In this document: positions 24,509 to 33,160 of the stretch, piece after piece
Position numbering within the stretch: position 1 is the stretch's first letter
Layout: each line of letters starts with the position of its first letter
From: an uncultured Muribaculaceae bacterium
Lineage (GTDB): Bacteria; Bacteroidota; Bacteroidia; Bacteroidales; Muribaculaceae
Reading direction: 5' to 3'
Length of the DNA stretch: 50,281 nucleotides
Assembly: GCA_947174275.1 (NCBI GenBank)
Contig: CAMWIJ010000013.1
Span: 1 to 50,281, forward strand
Notes under the pieces: generated by a model
What the model was told of the DNA's origin: nothing
The model's database searches: none
Seen by the model: only the letters and a program-made list of their open reading frames with translations
Program-made: the position numbers and the translations under genes

Positions 24509-25228
24509 TTACAATCGTCCGTTGTCATTATAGGAGTAATATCCCTGCGAGGTAATTATTATATGGTCGAGCACGCGTATGTCAAGCAGCTGTGCGGCCT
24601 GCTGCAACTGCCGTGTGAGTTTGTCGTCGGCCTGCGACGGATTGAGATTGCCTGACGGATGGTTGTGGACAAAGATAAGAGCCGACGACAGTTTGTCGAC
24701 AGCGCTCTTCATCACAAGCTTCACATCGACCAGAGTGCTTGCCGTGCCGCCGCGCGATATTGTCTCCTCGAATATTATGCGGTTGGCCCGGTTGAGATGC
24801 ACCACTCTGAATTCCTCATAATTGAGCAGCGCCATCTGGCCGCGCAACCGTTCATATACGGTATCACTCCCCTTCACCTGCGGGTCGAGTTCCTTCATGT
24901 CGAGTGCGCAGCGGGCTCCGAGTTCGAAAGCCGCAGCCAGCGATATCGCCTTTGCGTCGCCTATGCCTTTATATTTCTTCACGACCTCATGCATCGACAT
25001 TCGTGCAAGCCGCGACAGGCGGTTGTCATTGTCGCGCAGTATGTCGCGGCTCAGATCGACAACCGAACGTCCGGGCAGTCCGCTTCCGAACACTATCGCC
25101 AGCAGTTCGGCGTTAGACAGCGCGGCGATGCCGTGTCGCAACGCTTTCTCACGCGGTTTGTCAGCAACATCGAGGTCGGCTACACGACAGCTTTCGGCTG
25201 ACTGCTGCGGGGAGTCATACTCTTTCAT
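24509..25228 (-). CDS. radC: RadC family protein (JAB/MPN domain)
   Basis: A 239-residue protein with an N-terminal helix-hairpin-helix-like region (LSNAELLAIVFGSGLPG and KGIGDAKAISLAAAFELG) and a C-terminal JAB1/MPN metalloprotease-like domain with HNHPSGNLNPSQAD (188-201, giving the H-x-H…D metal site). Long annotated as a DNA-repair protein, but that role is disputed and its biochemical activity is unsettled. Length is standard for chromosomal RadC. It sits 11 bp after the GT2 gene within the minus-strand operon. Confidence 0.93.
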   Translation of the reverse strand: MKEYDSPQQSAESCRVADLDVADKPREKALRHGIAALSNAELLAIVFGSGLPGRSVVDLSRDILRDNDNRLSRLARMSMHEVVKKYKGIGDAKAISLAAAFELGARCALDMKELDPQVKGSDTVYERLRGQMALLNYEEFRVVHLNRANRIIFEETISRGGTASTLVDVKLVMKSAVDKLSSALIFVHNHPSGNLNPSQADDKLTRQLQQAAQLLDIRVLDHIIITSQGYYSYNDNGRL

Positions 25229-25239
25229 AATCCGTAAAT

Positions 25240-26238
25240 TTATTTGCCCTTGCGGACAGCTATTTCCTCTTCGATATCACGCCCCTTGCCCAATATTATC
25301 TTGGTGAAAAAGGCTTTTATAAATCCTGTGCCGTAGCCTGTGAGCTGTATGAACGCAGCCGGCACAGCCATCAATGCCACTTTCAGGCTGCGGGTCGACA
25401 GCAACGCCGACACAAACAGAGCTACTGCATACACCCCTATCGGCGCCAGAAACCATGGTGACACAAATATTCCCGCCACGATGAGCGCGACCAACCCTAT
25501 GACAAAACATGCCGGCAACGCATGCACCGGCTTGAGCGAACCGGGATAGAGCAGTTTCAGCGTGATGCGCGACATGCCGAACACATGCACCTGCCTGAAA
25601 AACTTGCGGAAGCTCAGACGACGCTTGTGATAGACCGGACAGCTGCGTATCAGTCCGGTGGTAAATCCCGCAGCCTCTATGCGCTTGCTCATGTCGATAT
25701 CTTCCGAAAACATCTCCCTGAAGCCGCCGACCTTCTCATAGACCTTGCGGGAGAAACCCATATTGAAAGTGCGCGGAGTGAATTTTTCCAGACTTGCCTT
25801 TCCGCCGCGTATGCCGCCTGTTGTAAGAAACGATGTCATGGCAAAGTTGATGGCCTTCTGCATGTCGGAAAATGAGTCGTGGGCGGCATCGGGTCCGCCG
25901 AAGCAGTCGAGCGGAGCGGCATCAAGCTCTTGCGCGAGCGTGGCGAAATAATCCGGCGGAATAACACAGTCGGAGTCGAAAAACACGAAGTAATCGCCTG
26001 TGGCCTTTTCCATCGAATTGTTACGCGCCGGCGATCGCCCGATATTATCCTGCACATAATATCTGATGTCGATTTTTCCGGCATATCGGTCGCACACATC
26101 GCGGCACGGTATCGTGGAGCCGTCCTCGGTTATTACAACCTCGAAATTTTTCACTGTCTGGGCAGCAAGACTCTCGAGCAGGTCGGCAATCTCGCCCGGG
26201 CGGTTATACACCGGTATTATAATCGAAAATCGTGGCAT
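25240..26238 (-). CDS. Family 2 glycosyltransferase with C-terminal membrane segments
   Basis: A 332-residue GT-A-fold enzyme. The N-terminus MPRFSIIIPVYNRPGEIADLLESL is the GT2 nucleotide-sugar-binding start; FFDSD (about 90-94) is the metal-binding DxD; the GFREMFSEDIDMSKRIEAAG segment gives the ED acid motif. Three or so hydrophobic helices occupy about 235-315 (ACFVIGLVALIVAGIF…VALFVSALL). This order is typical of membrane glycosyltransferases that build polysaccharide or glycolipid on the cytoplasmic face. Donor and acceptor are not readable. It is located in an operon with nspC and radC, 34 bp after nspC. Confidence 0.9.
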   Translation of the reverse strand: MPRFSIIIPVYNRPGEIADLLESLAAQTVKNFEVVITEDGSTIPCRDVCDRYAGKIDIRYYVQDNIGRSPARNNSMEKATGDYFVFFDSDCVIPPDYFATLAQELDAAPLDCFGGPDAAHDSFSDMQKAINFAMTSFLTTGGIRGGKASLEKFTPRTFNMGFSRKVYEKVGGFREMFSEDIDMSKRIEAAGFTTGLIRSCPVYHKRRLSFRKFFRQVHVFGMSRITLKLLYPGSLKPVHALPACFVIGLVALIVAGIFVSPWFLAPIGVYAVALFVSALLSTRSLKVALMAVPAAFIQLTGYGTGFIKAFFTKIILGKGRDIEEEIAVRKGK

Positions 26239-26272
26239 AGCAGTCTGTTTAAAGTTTATTTTTAATAGGGTG

Positions 26273-27433
26273 TCAACTCATGCGGTTGCGGTAGTCTTCG
26301 TAGGTGAAGCGGCGCAGATATTCAAGCGCGCCGTTGCTGCGGGCAAACACGATATCGGGATGCTGCAGGCCGTTGAACATCGTAGTCTTTACGGTGGTGT
26401 AATGGTTCATATCCTCAAGCGTCAGCCGGTCGCCGGCTTTCAGCGGAGCCTCGAAAGTCCAGTCGCCCACATAGTCTCCGCTCAGGCATGAATTGCCACC
26501 GAGGCGGTAGGTCGGCAGCTCTTTCCCTTCCTGCGGCTCCACACTCTCCGTGATAATCGGCTTGTAGGGCATCTCGAGCGTGTCGGGCATGTGGCAGGCA
26601 AACGAGGCGTCGATGATGGCAGTCTTTACACCCTGGTTTTCCACCACGTCGACAACAGAGGTAATCAGGTCGCCCGTGCGCCATGTGAATGCGCTGCCCG
26701 GCTCGAGTATCACCTGCAGATGCGGATGCCGCGCCTTGAAATCGTTGAGCAGCGATATCAAATGGTCCACGTCATATCCCTCCCGGGTCATCAGGTGTCC
26801 GCCACCCATATTCACCCATTTCACTTTGTCGAGCATATCGCCGAACTGTTGCTCAAACGCATCGAGCACCTTTTCAAGATCGTATGACGACGATTCGCAG
26901 AGCTGATGAAAGTGCAGTCCTTCGATGCCTTCGGGAAGCTTTCCGCCGAGCATTTCGGCCGTAACGCCGAAGCGCGAGCCGGGAAGTGCCGGATTATATA
27001 TATCTGTCTCTATCACCGAGCACTGCGGATTGACACGCAATCCGGGCGACACATGATGCGCTCCTGATGCATTGTGACGTGTGATATTTCCTTTGAAACG
27101 CATATACTGGTCGACGGAATTGAATGTTATATGCGAGCTGCCGCTGATATACTCCTTGATAGTCTCTGGAGTATATGCCGGACAATAGGCATGCACGCGG
27201 TGGCACAGCTCGTCGTTGCCCAGGCGCATTTCATTGACGGAGCTGGCGGTGCTCTTGAAACCATACTCGCGGAATATGCCGAAAGTGCGCCACAGCGCAT
27301 TGGCCTTGAACGCCATGATGATTTCAGCCCCTGTCATGCGGCGCACGCGGTCAATCAAATCAAGATTGCGGCGTATTTTGTCCTCGTAGACGATATAAAA
27401 CGGTGTCGGAAGCGATGATATGTCGGAATTCAT
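26273..27433 (-). CDS. nspC: Carboxynorspermidine decarboxylase
   Basis: A 386-residue PLP enzyme of the alanine-racemase/ornithine-decarboxylase fold. It removes CO2 from carboxynorspermidine or carboxyspermidine in the alternative spermidine pathway widespread in gut Bacteroidetes. The N-terminus SSLPTPFYIVYEDKIRRNL and the Schiff-base lysine in IMAFKANAL (Lys43) are typical, as are GLRVNPQ, SRFGVTAEML, GLHFHQLCES, VNMGGGH and LEPGSAFTW. I use the ATG 27431-27433, preceded directly by AAGGAA, giving a normal N-terminus; an upstream ATG would overlap the helicase stop. The partner carboxynorspermidine dehydrogenase is not in the window. It is 25 bp downstream of uvrD, in the same operon. Confidence 0.92.
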   Translation of the reverse strand: MNSDISSLPTPFYIVYEDKIRRNLDLIDRVRRMTGAEIIMAFKANALWRTFGIFREYGFKSTASSVNEMRLGNDELCHRVHAYCPAYTPETIKEYISGSSHITFNSVDQYMRFKGNITRHNASGAHHVSPGLRVNPQCSVIETDIYNPALPGSRFGVTAEMLGGKLPEGIEGLHFHQLCESSSYDLEKVLDAFEQQFGDMLDKVKWVNMGGGHLMTREGYDVDHLISLLNDFKARHPHLQVILEPGSAFTWRTGDLITSVVDVVENQGVKTAIIDASFACHMPDTLEMPYKPIITESVEPQEGKELPTYRLGGNSCLSGDYVGDWTFEAPLKAGDRLTLEDMNHYTTVKTTMFNGLQHPDIVFARSNGALEYLRRFTYEDYRNRMS

Positions 27434-27458
27434 TTCCTTAACTTGTATATATAATTGA

Positions 27459-29813
27459 TTATTCTGTAATTTTAAATCTTGCAAATCTCAGAAGAAGCGT
27501 TTTTATCTCGAGATTTGAGAATTTCACTATTATGCGCGCCTTGTCGGGACTCGGGGCATCGATTTCCTCGATTGTGCCGATTCCGAAGCGCTCGTGCTCG
27601 ATTTTCATGCCGATGGAAAGCTCTGCCTCCGTGTGCAGACCGAACGTGCCTGCTGCTGTCGCCGCCGGCTCGGAAGTTCCCGCCCCGGCGCCTGACACAC
27701 GGCGCGCGTCGGAAGCAAAATATTTGCCTCTGTAACGGTCAGACGATGACGGCGCTGACTTGTTGGCGGTATACGGCACGGAATGAAACGAGTCGTGATA
27801 TTTCCCGACCGGGTCAAACGACTGACCGCCGCCGAGCGAGTTGCCGTTTTTGACACACAGATAACAGCTCTCTATATCACGCAGAAATCGTGAGGGGGAG
27901 CATGTGGCCGTCTGCCCGTTGCGGAAACGGCTCGACGCATAGCTCATCATGCAATATTTCTTTGCCCTTGTTATAGCGACATACAGCAGACGGCGCTCCT
28001 CCTCGATTTCAGCGGGCGAGCCTGACGCCATTGCCGACGGGAACAGTTCCTCTTCAAGCCCCACGATAAAGACATTGGCGAATTCCAGCCCCTTGGCCGC
28101 ATGCACAGTCATAAGGGTGACGCGCTTCGTGTCATCTTTATCGGTGTCCTGGTCGGTTAGCAGTGACACCTGCGACAGATATTCGGAAATCGTGGGATTG
28201 TCGTTCCCCTCCTGCTCGCGCTGCGTGGCAGCGAACTCGGTCACACCGTTGAGCAGCTCCTGCAGGTTTTCCTGCTTTGATATGCTCTCGGGCGTATGGT
28301 CGGTAATCAGCGATGACAGCAGTCTGGTGTCGCGTATTATCTTTACCGCAAGACTGTCAACATCAAGACCTTCGGCATTTGCATCGACAAACGACTGTAT
28401 CAGCTGCCGGAAATCATTGAGCTTACGGCGTGTGCCGGCATTCATGCCGAGAGTCTCCTCATCGATAGTCGCAATCACGCTCCATATACTTTTCTCGCCG
28501 TCGTGAGCCGCACGAATCAATTTGTTGAGAGTGGTGTCGCCGATGCCACGCGCCGGATAGTTTATGACACGCTTCAGAGCCTCGTCGTCGTCAGGGTTTA
28601 CAGCGAGACGGAAATAGGCAATGGCATCTTTCACCTCCTTGCGCTGGTAGAACGACAGGCCGCCGTATATTCGGTAAGGGATATTGCGTTTACGCAGCGA
28701 CTCCTCGAGTATGCGCGACTGCGCATTGGTGCGGTAAAGCACTGCATATTCGTCGTAATCTTCAGGCTCCTCGCGCTTGAGGCCGGCGATATGCGTCGCC
28801 ACCATGAAGCTCTCCTCATAGTCGCTGTAGCATTTCACCACGTCGATGCGCTGTCCGACAGCGTTTTTAGAAAATACCTGTTTCGGTATCTGGTTGCGGT
28901 TTTTTGCAATCAGCGTGTTGGCGGCATTTATTATGGTCTGCGTGGAGCGGTAGTTCTGCTCGAGTTTGAATGTGGCGAGATTGGGATAGGCATTCCGCAG
29001 GTTGAGTATGTTTCTGATATTGGCTCCGCGGAACGAGTATATGCTCTGGGCGTCGTCACCGACCACACATAGATTGTCGGCGTCAGATGTCAGACGCGAC
29101 ACTATCAGATGCTGCGCGAAGTTGGTGTCCTGATACTCGTCGACAAGTATATATCGGAAAAACTCGCGGTAATGGTTGCATACATCGGGATTGTCGCGCA
29201 GCAGCACATTGGTATAGTAAAGCAGGTCGTCGAAATCCATCGCCGAAGCAAGCTTACAGCGGCTTTTATATGCGCGGTATATAGCCGAAATCATCGGACG
29301 GCGCGCCCTGCGGTCAGCCTCCATAAGCTCCCGGTTTGACTCGTAGGCCTCGGGGGAGAGAAGCGCATTCTTCGCCATAGATATGGCCGACTGCACCACA
29401 TTGGGCTTATACACCTTGTCGTCGAGCTGCATATCTTTTATTATCGACTTAATCAGCGACTTTGAGTCTGATGAATCATATATCGTGAAGTCGCTTTTAA
29501 ATCCTATCAGAGAGGCATGCCGCCGCAATATGCGGGAGAAAATGGAGTGGAATGTGCCCATCCACAGTTTCGACGCGATGTCGCCGCCGACAAGGCTGTG
29601 AATACGCTCACGCATCTCTCTGGCAGCCTTGTTGGTGAATGTCAGCGCCATTATGCGGTAAGGCTCATATCCCTTCGTCAGCAGATGCACGATTTTATAG
29701 GTAAGCACACGCGTCTTGCCCGACCCCGCACCAGCTATGACGAGCAGCGGTCCGTCAAGATATTCCACAGCCTGCCGCTGCGGCTCGTTGAGTTTGCTCA
29801 GATAATCTTCCAT
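27459..29813 (-). CDS. UvrD/PcrA-type ATP-dependent DNA helicase
   Basis: A 784-residue superfamily 1A 3'-5' helicase acting in nucleotide-excision and mismatch repair and clearing recombinase filaments. LNEPQRQAVEY (Q motif), GAGSGKT (28-34, Walker A), ALTFTNKAAREM (Ia), DEYQDTN (225-231, Walker B), GDDAQSIYSFRGA (III), LEQNYRST (IV), TLMTVHAAKGLEF (V) and LLYVAITRAKK (VI) are all intact. The Ser/Thr/Gly-rich linker and the C-terminal HERFGIGTIEEI tudor-like domain match PcrA. It is 21 bp downstream of the DUF4250 gene; together they head a seven-gene minus-strand run. Confidence 0.95.
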   Translation of the reverse strand: MEDYLSKLNEPQRQAVEYLDGPLLVIAGAGSGKTRVLTYKIVHLLTKGYEPYRIMALTFTNKAAREMRERIHSLVGGDIASKLWMGTFHSIFSRILRRHASLIGFKSDFTIYDSSDSKSLIKSIIKDMQLDDKVYKPNVVQSAISMAKNALLSPEAYESNRELMEADRRARRPMISAIYRAYKSRCKLASAMDFDDLLYYTNVLLRDNPDVCNHYREFFRYILVDEYQDTNFAQHLIVSRLTSDADNLCVVGDDAQSIYSFRGANIRNILNLRNAYPNLATFKLEQNYRSTQTIINAANTLIAKNRNQIPKQVFSKNAVGQRIDVVKCYSDYEESFMVATHIAGLKREEPEDYDEYAVLYRTNAQSRILEESLRKRNIPYRIYGGLSFYQRKEVKDAIAYFRLAVNPDDDEALKRVINYPARGIGDTTLNKLIRAAHDGEKSIWSVIATIDEETLGMNAGTRRKLNDFRQLIQSFVDANAEGLDVDSLAVKIIRDTRLLSSLITDHTPESISKQENLQELLNGVTEFAATQREQEGNDNPTISEYLSQVSLLTDQDTDKDDTKRVTLMTVHAAKGLEFANVFIVGLEEELFPSAMASGSPAEIEEERRLLYVAITRAKKYCMMSYASSRFRNGQTATCSPSRFLRDIESCYLCVKNGNSLGGGQSFDPVGKYHDSFHSVPYTANKSAPSSSDRYRGKYFASDARRVSGAGAGTSEPAATAAGTFGLHTEAELSIGMKIEHERFGIGTIEEIDAPSPDKARIIVKFSNLEIKTLLLRFARFKITE

Positions 29814-29834
29814 CAGTCAGTTGAGTGCTCCGTC

Positions 29835-30017
29835 TTAAATGAATTTGTTGAGAGCGGCGTCGTAATGACAGTCAATCGTGGCGAGCCGTGTCTGAAGCTC
29901 GCCGGCATCCACGCCGAGGTCATCGCACAACGCTTCGAGCGAGGGGTAGAAATCCCGGAGTTTCATGTTGACGAAGCTCAACAGCATCACCGGGTCGGAA
30001 GGCATATCGTAATTCAT
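29835..30017 (-). CDS. DUF4250 small protein
   Basis: A 60-residue protein of unknown function. The sequence MNYDMPSDPVMLLSFVNMKL then RDFYPSLEALCDDLGVD matches the DUF4250 family, which is about this length; I therefore use the ATG 30015-30017 instead of an upstream one that would add 22 residues. It is entirely soluble and mostly helical in appearance. A promoter (30054-30084) reads into it, and uvrD follows after 21 bp. DUF4250 has no known activity; its place as leader of a DNA-repair and envelope operon is noted without inferring function. Confidence 0.8.
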   Translation of the reverse strand: MNYDMPSDPVMLLSFVNMKLRDFYPSLEALCDDLGVDAGELQTRLATIDCHYDAALNKFI

Positions 30018-30053
30018 TTTTATAGCTTTTTTCAATCCTTGTTTAATCAGATG

Positions 30054-30084
30054 TAAAGTTACAAAAAAACTTTCAGCCGACAAG
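30054..30084 (-). promoter_or_regulatory. Promoter of the DUF4250-uvrD operon
   Basis: Minus-strand CTTG (complement of 30081-30084), exactly 19 bp, then TAACTTTA (complement of 30054-30061), one mismatch from TAnnTTTG, about 37 bp upstream of the start. Confidence 0.55.
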
Positions 30085-30131
30085 TGATGTTTTATTTAAT
30101 AATGTAATACAACGCATCAAATACTGAAATT

Positions 30132-30368
30132 ATGTCAGACAGACTTAGCTACGAAGAAAAGAAGGAGCTTCCCGACAGTGTGTTCGGACTTCCCGAACGT
30201 CGTGAATACCCGATGCCCGACGCCGCACATGTGAGAGCGGCCGAGGCTTATTTCAGATATTGCCCGGAAGAGCTTAAACCGAAACTCGCACGCGCCATTC
30301 TGGCACGCGCCCGACAATACGGCGTCGACATAGAGAGTCCCATCGTGCTTTCATACGCCGGCAAATAG
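30132..30368 (+). CDS. Small soluble protein, DUF6582-like
   Basis: A 78-residue protein, MSDRLSYEEKKELPDSVFGL…YPMPDAAHVRAAEAYFRYCPEELKPKLARAILARARQYGVD. The LPDS-F-LP-RR-YP-PD--H-R-A pattern recalls a family of small proteins (DUF6582) found in phages and bacteria, assigned from memory. Function is unknown; no membrane or signal segment is visible. It is divergent from the DUF4250 gene (114 bp between starts) and is followed by a terminator at 30402-30440, so it is a monocistronic unit. Confidence 0.72.
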   Translation: MSDRLSYEEKKELPDSVFGLPERREYPMPDAAHVRAAEAYFRYCPEELKPKLARAILARARQYGVDIESPIVLSYAGK

Positions 30369-30401
30369 TCCCCACCACGCTACGCCGACACCACAACAAC
30401 G

Positions 30402-30440
30402 ATTGCACACTTGCGTGAAAAACACAGGCAAGTGTGCAAT
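30402..30440 (+). terminator. Terminator after the DUF6582-like gene
   Basis: ATTGCACACTTG (30402-30413) and CAAGTGTGCAAT (30429-30440) form a perfect 12-bp stem with a 15-nt loop. No clean T-run follows. The remaining bases to 30598 hold a -7 box and nothing else I can name. Confidence 0.6.
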
Positions 30441-30497
30441 TATCGCCGTTGCTTCGTTAACTAATTTTAAAATTCATATTTTGTTAATTAAAAAAGT

Positions 30498-30505
30498 TAC
30501 CTTTG
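30498..30505 (+). promoter_or_regulatory. Candidate -7 box for the acyltransferase gene
   Basis: TACCTTTG matches TAnnTTTG, 94 bp upstream of the start. A TTTG lies at 30480-30483, but only 14 bp away, shorter than the usual 19-20. Confidence 0.4.
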
Positions 30506-30598
30506 CGGTTGCAAATGCAGGATGCCGGCTTTGCGCCGCCGCTCCTGTTGCCAAGCCAATATGTTTCTCTCTCCATAAGAGACTGACAATAGCATAAA

Positions 30599-31759
30599 AT
30601 GACAAAAGAAGAATTTAAAGATATAGCTCCGTTTGATGACTCGGAGTTCAAGGAAAAGATGGCGTCGCTGGTCGAAGAACCGGGTTTTGAACACGCCGTG
30701 AAATATGTGCTTCCGATGGTCGACTATCCGTCGTTCGTAAGGCAGCTGCTCACTATCGACACCAAAGATGCGTTTCAGCGCAACATCATGGTGCCGTTTC
30801 TCGAGATGCTCGCGCAGAAAACCACTTCGGGCATCACGATGGACGGTCTTGACGCAAGCCACCGCGAAAACTCGGTCACGTATATCTCCAACCACCGCGA
30901 CATTGTGCTCGACGCGTCGTTTCTCAACCTGTGCCTGTTGCGCAACGGCTGCCGCACCGGCGAGATAGCATTGGGCGACAACCTGCTCATCTACGACTGG
31001 ATAGAGCGGCTCGTAAAGCTCAACAAAGGCTTTATAGTGAAGCGCAACCTGCGCATGCTCAAGGCTTTCGAGGCTGCCAAACAGCTCTCGGCATATATAC
31101 GCTACTGCCACACCGACAAGCATGAATCGGTATGGATAGCGCAACGCGAGGGACGCGCCAAAGACTCCAACGACCGCACTCAGGAATCGGTCATCAAGAT
31201 GCTGGCGCTTGCCGGAGGCGACTCTGTTGTCGACGCGCTTCTCACGCTCAACATCTGCCCCACTACGATATCCTACGAATACGACCCCAACGACTATCTG
31301 AAAGCTACCGAGTTTCTATGCAAGCGCAACAATCCCGACTATGTAAAAAGCCAGAACGACGACCTTCTCAGCATGGAGACCGGCCTTCTCGGCTTCAAGG
31401 GACGCATCCACTACCAGATATCGCCGTCAATCAACGGCATGCTTGAAGGGCTGCGCGGCATTACCGACAAAAACGAGATTTTCAACGCCGTGCGCAATCA
31501 TATCGACCTGTGCATACACCGCGGCTACCACATATTCCCGGTCAACTATATATGTTACGACCGTATCAACTCGACAGAACGTTTCGCCGACAAATATACC
31601 GCGGCCGATATCGAGGCGTTCGACAAATATCTTGACGGACAGCTGGAAAAGGTGCGGCTGCACGACATATCAGACGACGACCGCCGGTATATGCGCCAAA
31701 TGATGGTGACGATGTATGCCAATCCGCTAATAAACAAACTGAAGGCGGAAGAAAACTAA
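30599..31759 (+). CDS. PlsC/PlsB-like glycerolipid acyltransferase family protein
   Basis: A 386-residue protein of the glycerol-phosphate acyltransferase superfamily. The catalytic block reads TYISNHRDIVLD (about 94-105); the usual motif is NHxxxxD, but here five residues separate His99 and Asp105. A second block VWIAQREGRAKDSNDRTQES (133 bp further in frame, near 178-197) corresponds to the EGxR substrate-binding motif. There is no clear membrane helix, so it is probably membrane-peripheral. Role inferred: acyl transfer to a glycerol-phosphate or similar lipid precursor; the exact substrate is unknown. It is followed by a two-hairpin repeat at 31775-31914. Confidence 0.82.
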   Translation: MTKEEFKDIAPFDDSEFKEKMASLVEEPGFEHAVKYVLPMVDYPSFVRQLLTIDTKDAFQRNIMVPFLEMLAQKTTSGITMDGLDASHRENSVTYISNHRDIVLDASFLNLCLLRNGCRTGEIALGDNLLIYDWIERLVKLNKGFIVKRNLRMLKAFEAAKQLSAYIRYCHTDKHESVWIAQREGRAKDSNDRTQESVIKMLALAGGDSVVDALLTLNICPTTISYEYDPNDYLKATEFLCKRNNPDYVKSQNDDLLSMETGLLGFKGRIHYQISPSINGMLEGLRGITDKNEIFNAVRNHIDLCIHRGYHIFPVNYICYDRINSTERFADKYTAADIEAFDKYLDGQLEKVRLHDISDDDRRYMRQMMVTMYANPLINKLKAEEN

Positions 31760-31774
31760 CGGATACGCAAGGGG

Positions 31775-31914
31775 GGGGTGTTGCATAACTCGGGGAAATG
31801 CCTCAAAAAAAGTAGGGACGCACGGCTCGTGCGTCCGTCAACAATTTGATTATCAAACTCTACCAACGGACGCACGAGCCGTGCGTCCCTACAATATGAA
31901 GTTATGCAACACCT
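31775..31914. repeat. Two-hairpin interspersed element, copy 3 (best preserved)
   Basis: Outer arms GGTGTTGCATAAC (31777-31789) and GTTATGCAACACC (31901-31913) are perfect complements. Inner arms at 31812-31838 and 31866-31892 are a perfect 27-bp inverted repeat, and each is itself a hairpin (GGACGCACG, 3-nt loop, CGTGCGTCC). The 27-nt spacer contains TTGATTATCA. It begins 15 bp past the acyltransferase stop and ends 34 bp before the next start. Confidence 0.92.
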
Positions 31915-31947
31915 TCTTGTCATAATTTTCAAAGCCACAATCGGGTT

Positions 31948-33138
31948 ATGAGAATAAATATCGCAGGTTTAATAGTTTTGCTCATAGCAAATATCGCCGT
32001 CGACTTATATATAGTCAGGGCGATAAGGCAACGCATCAGATTGCGATGGCCGCTGAAGGCGTATTATGCATTGTGCGGAGTGTCGCTGGCACTGTTCGTG
32101 ATACTCGCCGTCATGCCGCCGTCTGATCTTTCCGACGGCATGTTCTGCTTCTTCTGCTGGGCTCTGCTTGCGTTTGTCGCTCTGCTTGCTCCGCGATATA
32201 TATTCACCATTGTCGATTTGTGCGCGCGCATACCCGAACTGTTCGGGAAGCGGCGCTGCCGTGCGGTGTCAGTGGCAGGCTGTGCACTGGCGGCGCTTTC
32301 ATTCGGCATGATAGTGTGGGGTGCCTTTGTCACCCGCATATCATTGCAAGTAAAAGAGGTGGATGTCGATATCGACAATCTGCCGGAGGCCTTCGACGGC
32401 TACCGCATAGCCCAGATTTCCGACATGCACGTTGGCAGCTACGGCAACGACGACAGCTTTGTAAGAAAAGTAGTCGACGAAGTCAACAGCCTTGATGCCG
32501 ACATGGTGGTGTTTACAGGCGACATCGTCAACCGCCATGCCGATGAAATACGGCCTTTTACCGATGCTCTGTCGCAAGTCAGAGGGCGCGACGGACAATT
32601 CGCCATACTCGGCAACCACGACTATGCCGACTACTACTATACCGACGACGCCCGTGCCCGTGAGAACGACCGCGCCCGGCTCATCAACTTCTACAGCCTG
32701 ACATCATTCGATCTCATCCTTGACGACTACCGCACCATCTACCGCGGCAACGACTCAATCATAGTGATAGGTGTCGAGAATATCGGCGAGCCCCCGTTTC
32801 CTGCCTACGGCAATCTTGACATAGCCTATCCGGCGCTTGACGATGACAACACCAAGATATTGCTGTCACACGACCCGTCGCACTGGCACAATGACATTGC
32901 ACACCACGACAACAAAAACATCGCACTGACTCTCTCGGGACACACCCACGCCATGCAGACCTGCATTCTCGGCTGGTCGCCGGCGTCATTGTTCCATCCT
33001 GAATGGGGAGGCCTCTATGATGACAGCCCCGGCCGCCATCAGCTCTATGTGAATATCGGCACCGGCACTGTCGGCACCCCGATGCGCATAGGCGCCACAC
33101 CTGAAATAACCCTCATCACGCTTCACAAAAAACATTAA
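31948..33138 (+). CDS. Membrane-anchored metallophosphoesterase
   Basis: A 396-residue calcineurin-like phosphoesterase with three to four hydrophobic helices in the first 130 residues (about 5-22, 40-56, 66-90, 108-128) and a catalytic domain outside them. Metal-ligand motifs: ISDMHVG (Asp159, His161), FTGDIVNRH, GNHDYADYY, LLSHDPSH and LSGHTHAMQ. This architecture matches YkuE/YaeI-type membrane phosphoesterases. Substrate is unknown; lipid head groups or nucleotides are possible. It heads a plus-strand run with tex 22 bp downstream. Confidence 0.9.
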   Translation: MRINIAGLIVLLIANIAVDLYIVRAIRQRIRLRWPLKAYYALCGVSLALFVILAVMPPSDLSDGMFCFFCWALLAFVALLAPRYIFTIVDLCARIPELFGKRRCRAVSVAGCALAALSFGMIVWGAFVTRISLQVKEVDVDIDNLPEAFDGYRIAQISDMHVGSYGNDDSFVRKVVDEVNSLDADMVVFTGDIVNRHADEIRPFTDALSQVRGRDGQFAILGNHDYADYYYTDDARARENDRARLINFYSLTSFDLILDDYRTIYRGNDSIIVIGVENIGEPPFPAYGNLDIAYPALDDDNTKILLSHDPSHWHNDIAHHDNKNIALTLSGHTHAMQTCILGWSPASLFHPEWGGLYDDSPGRHQLYVNIGTGTVGTPMRIGATPEITLITLHKKH

Positions 33139-33160
33139 AAATACATCTGCCCGATCTGCC

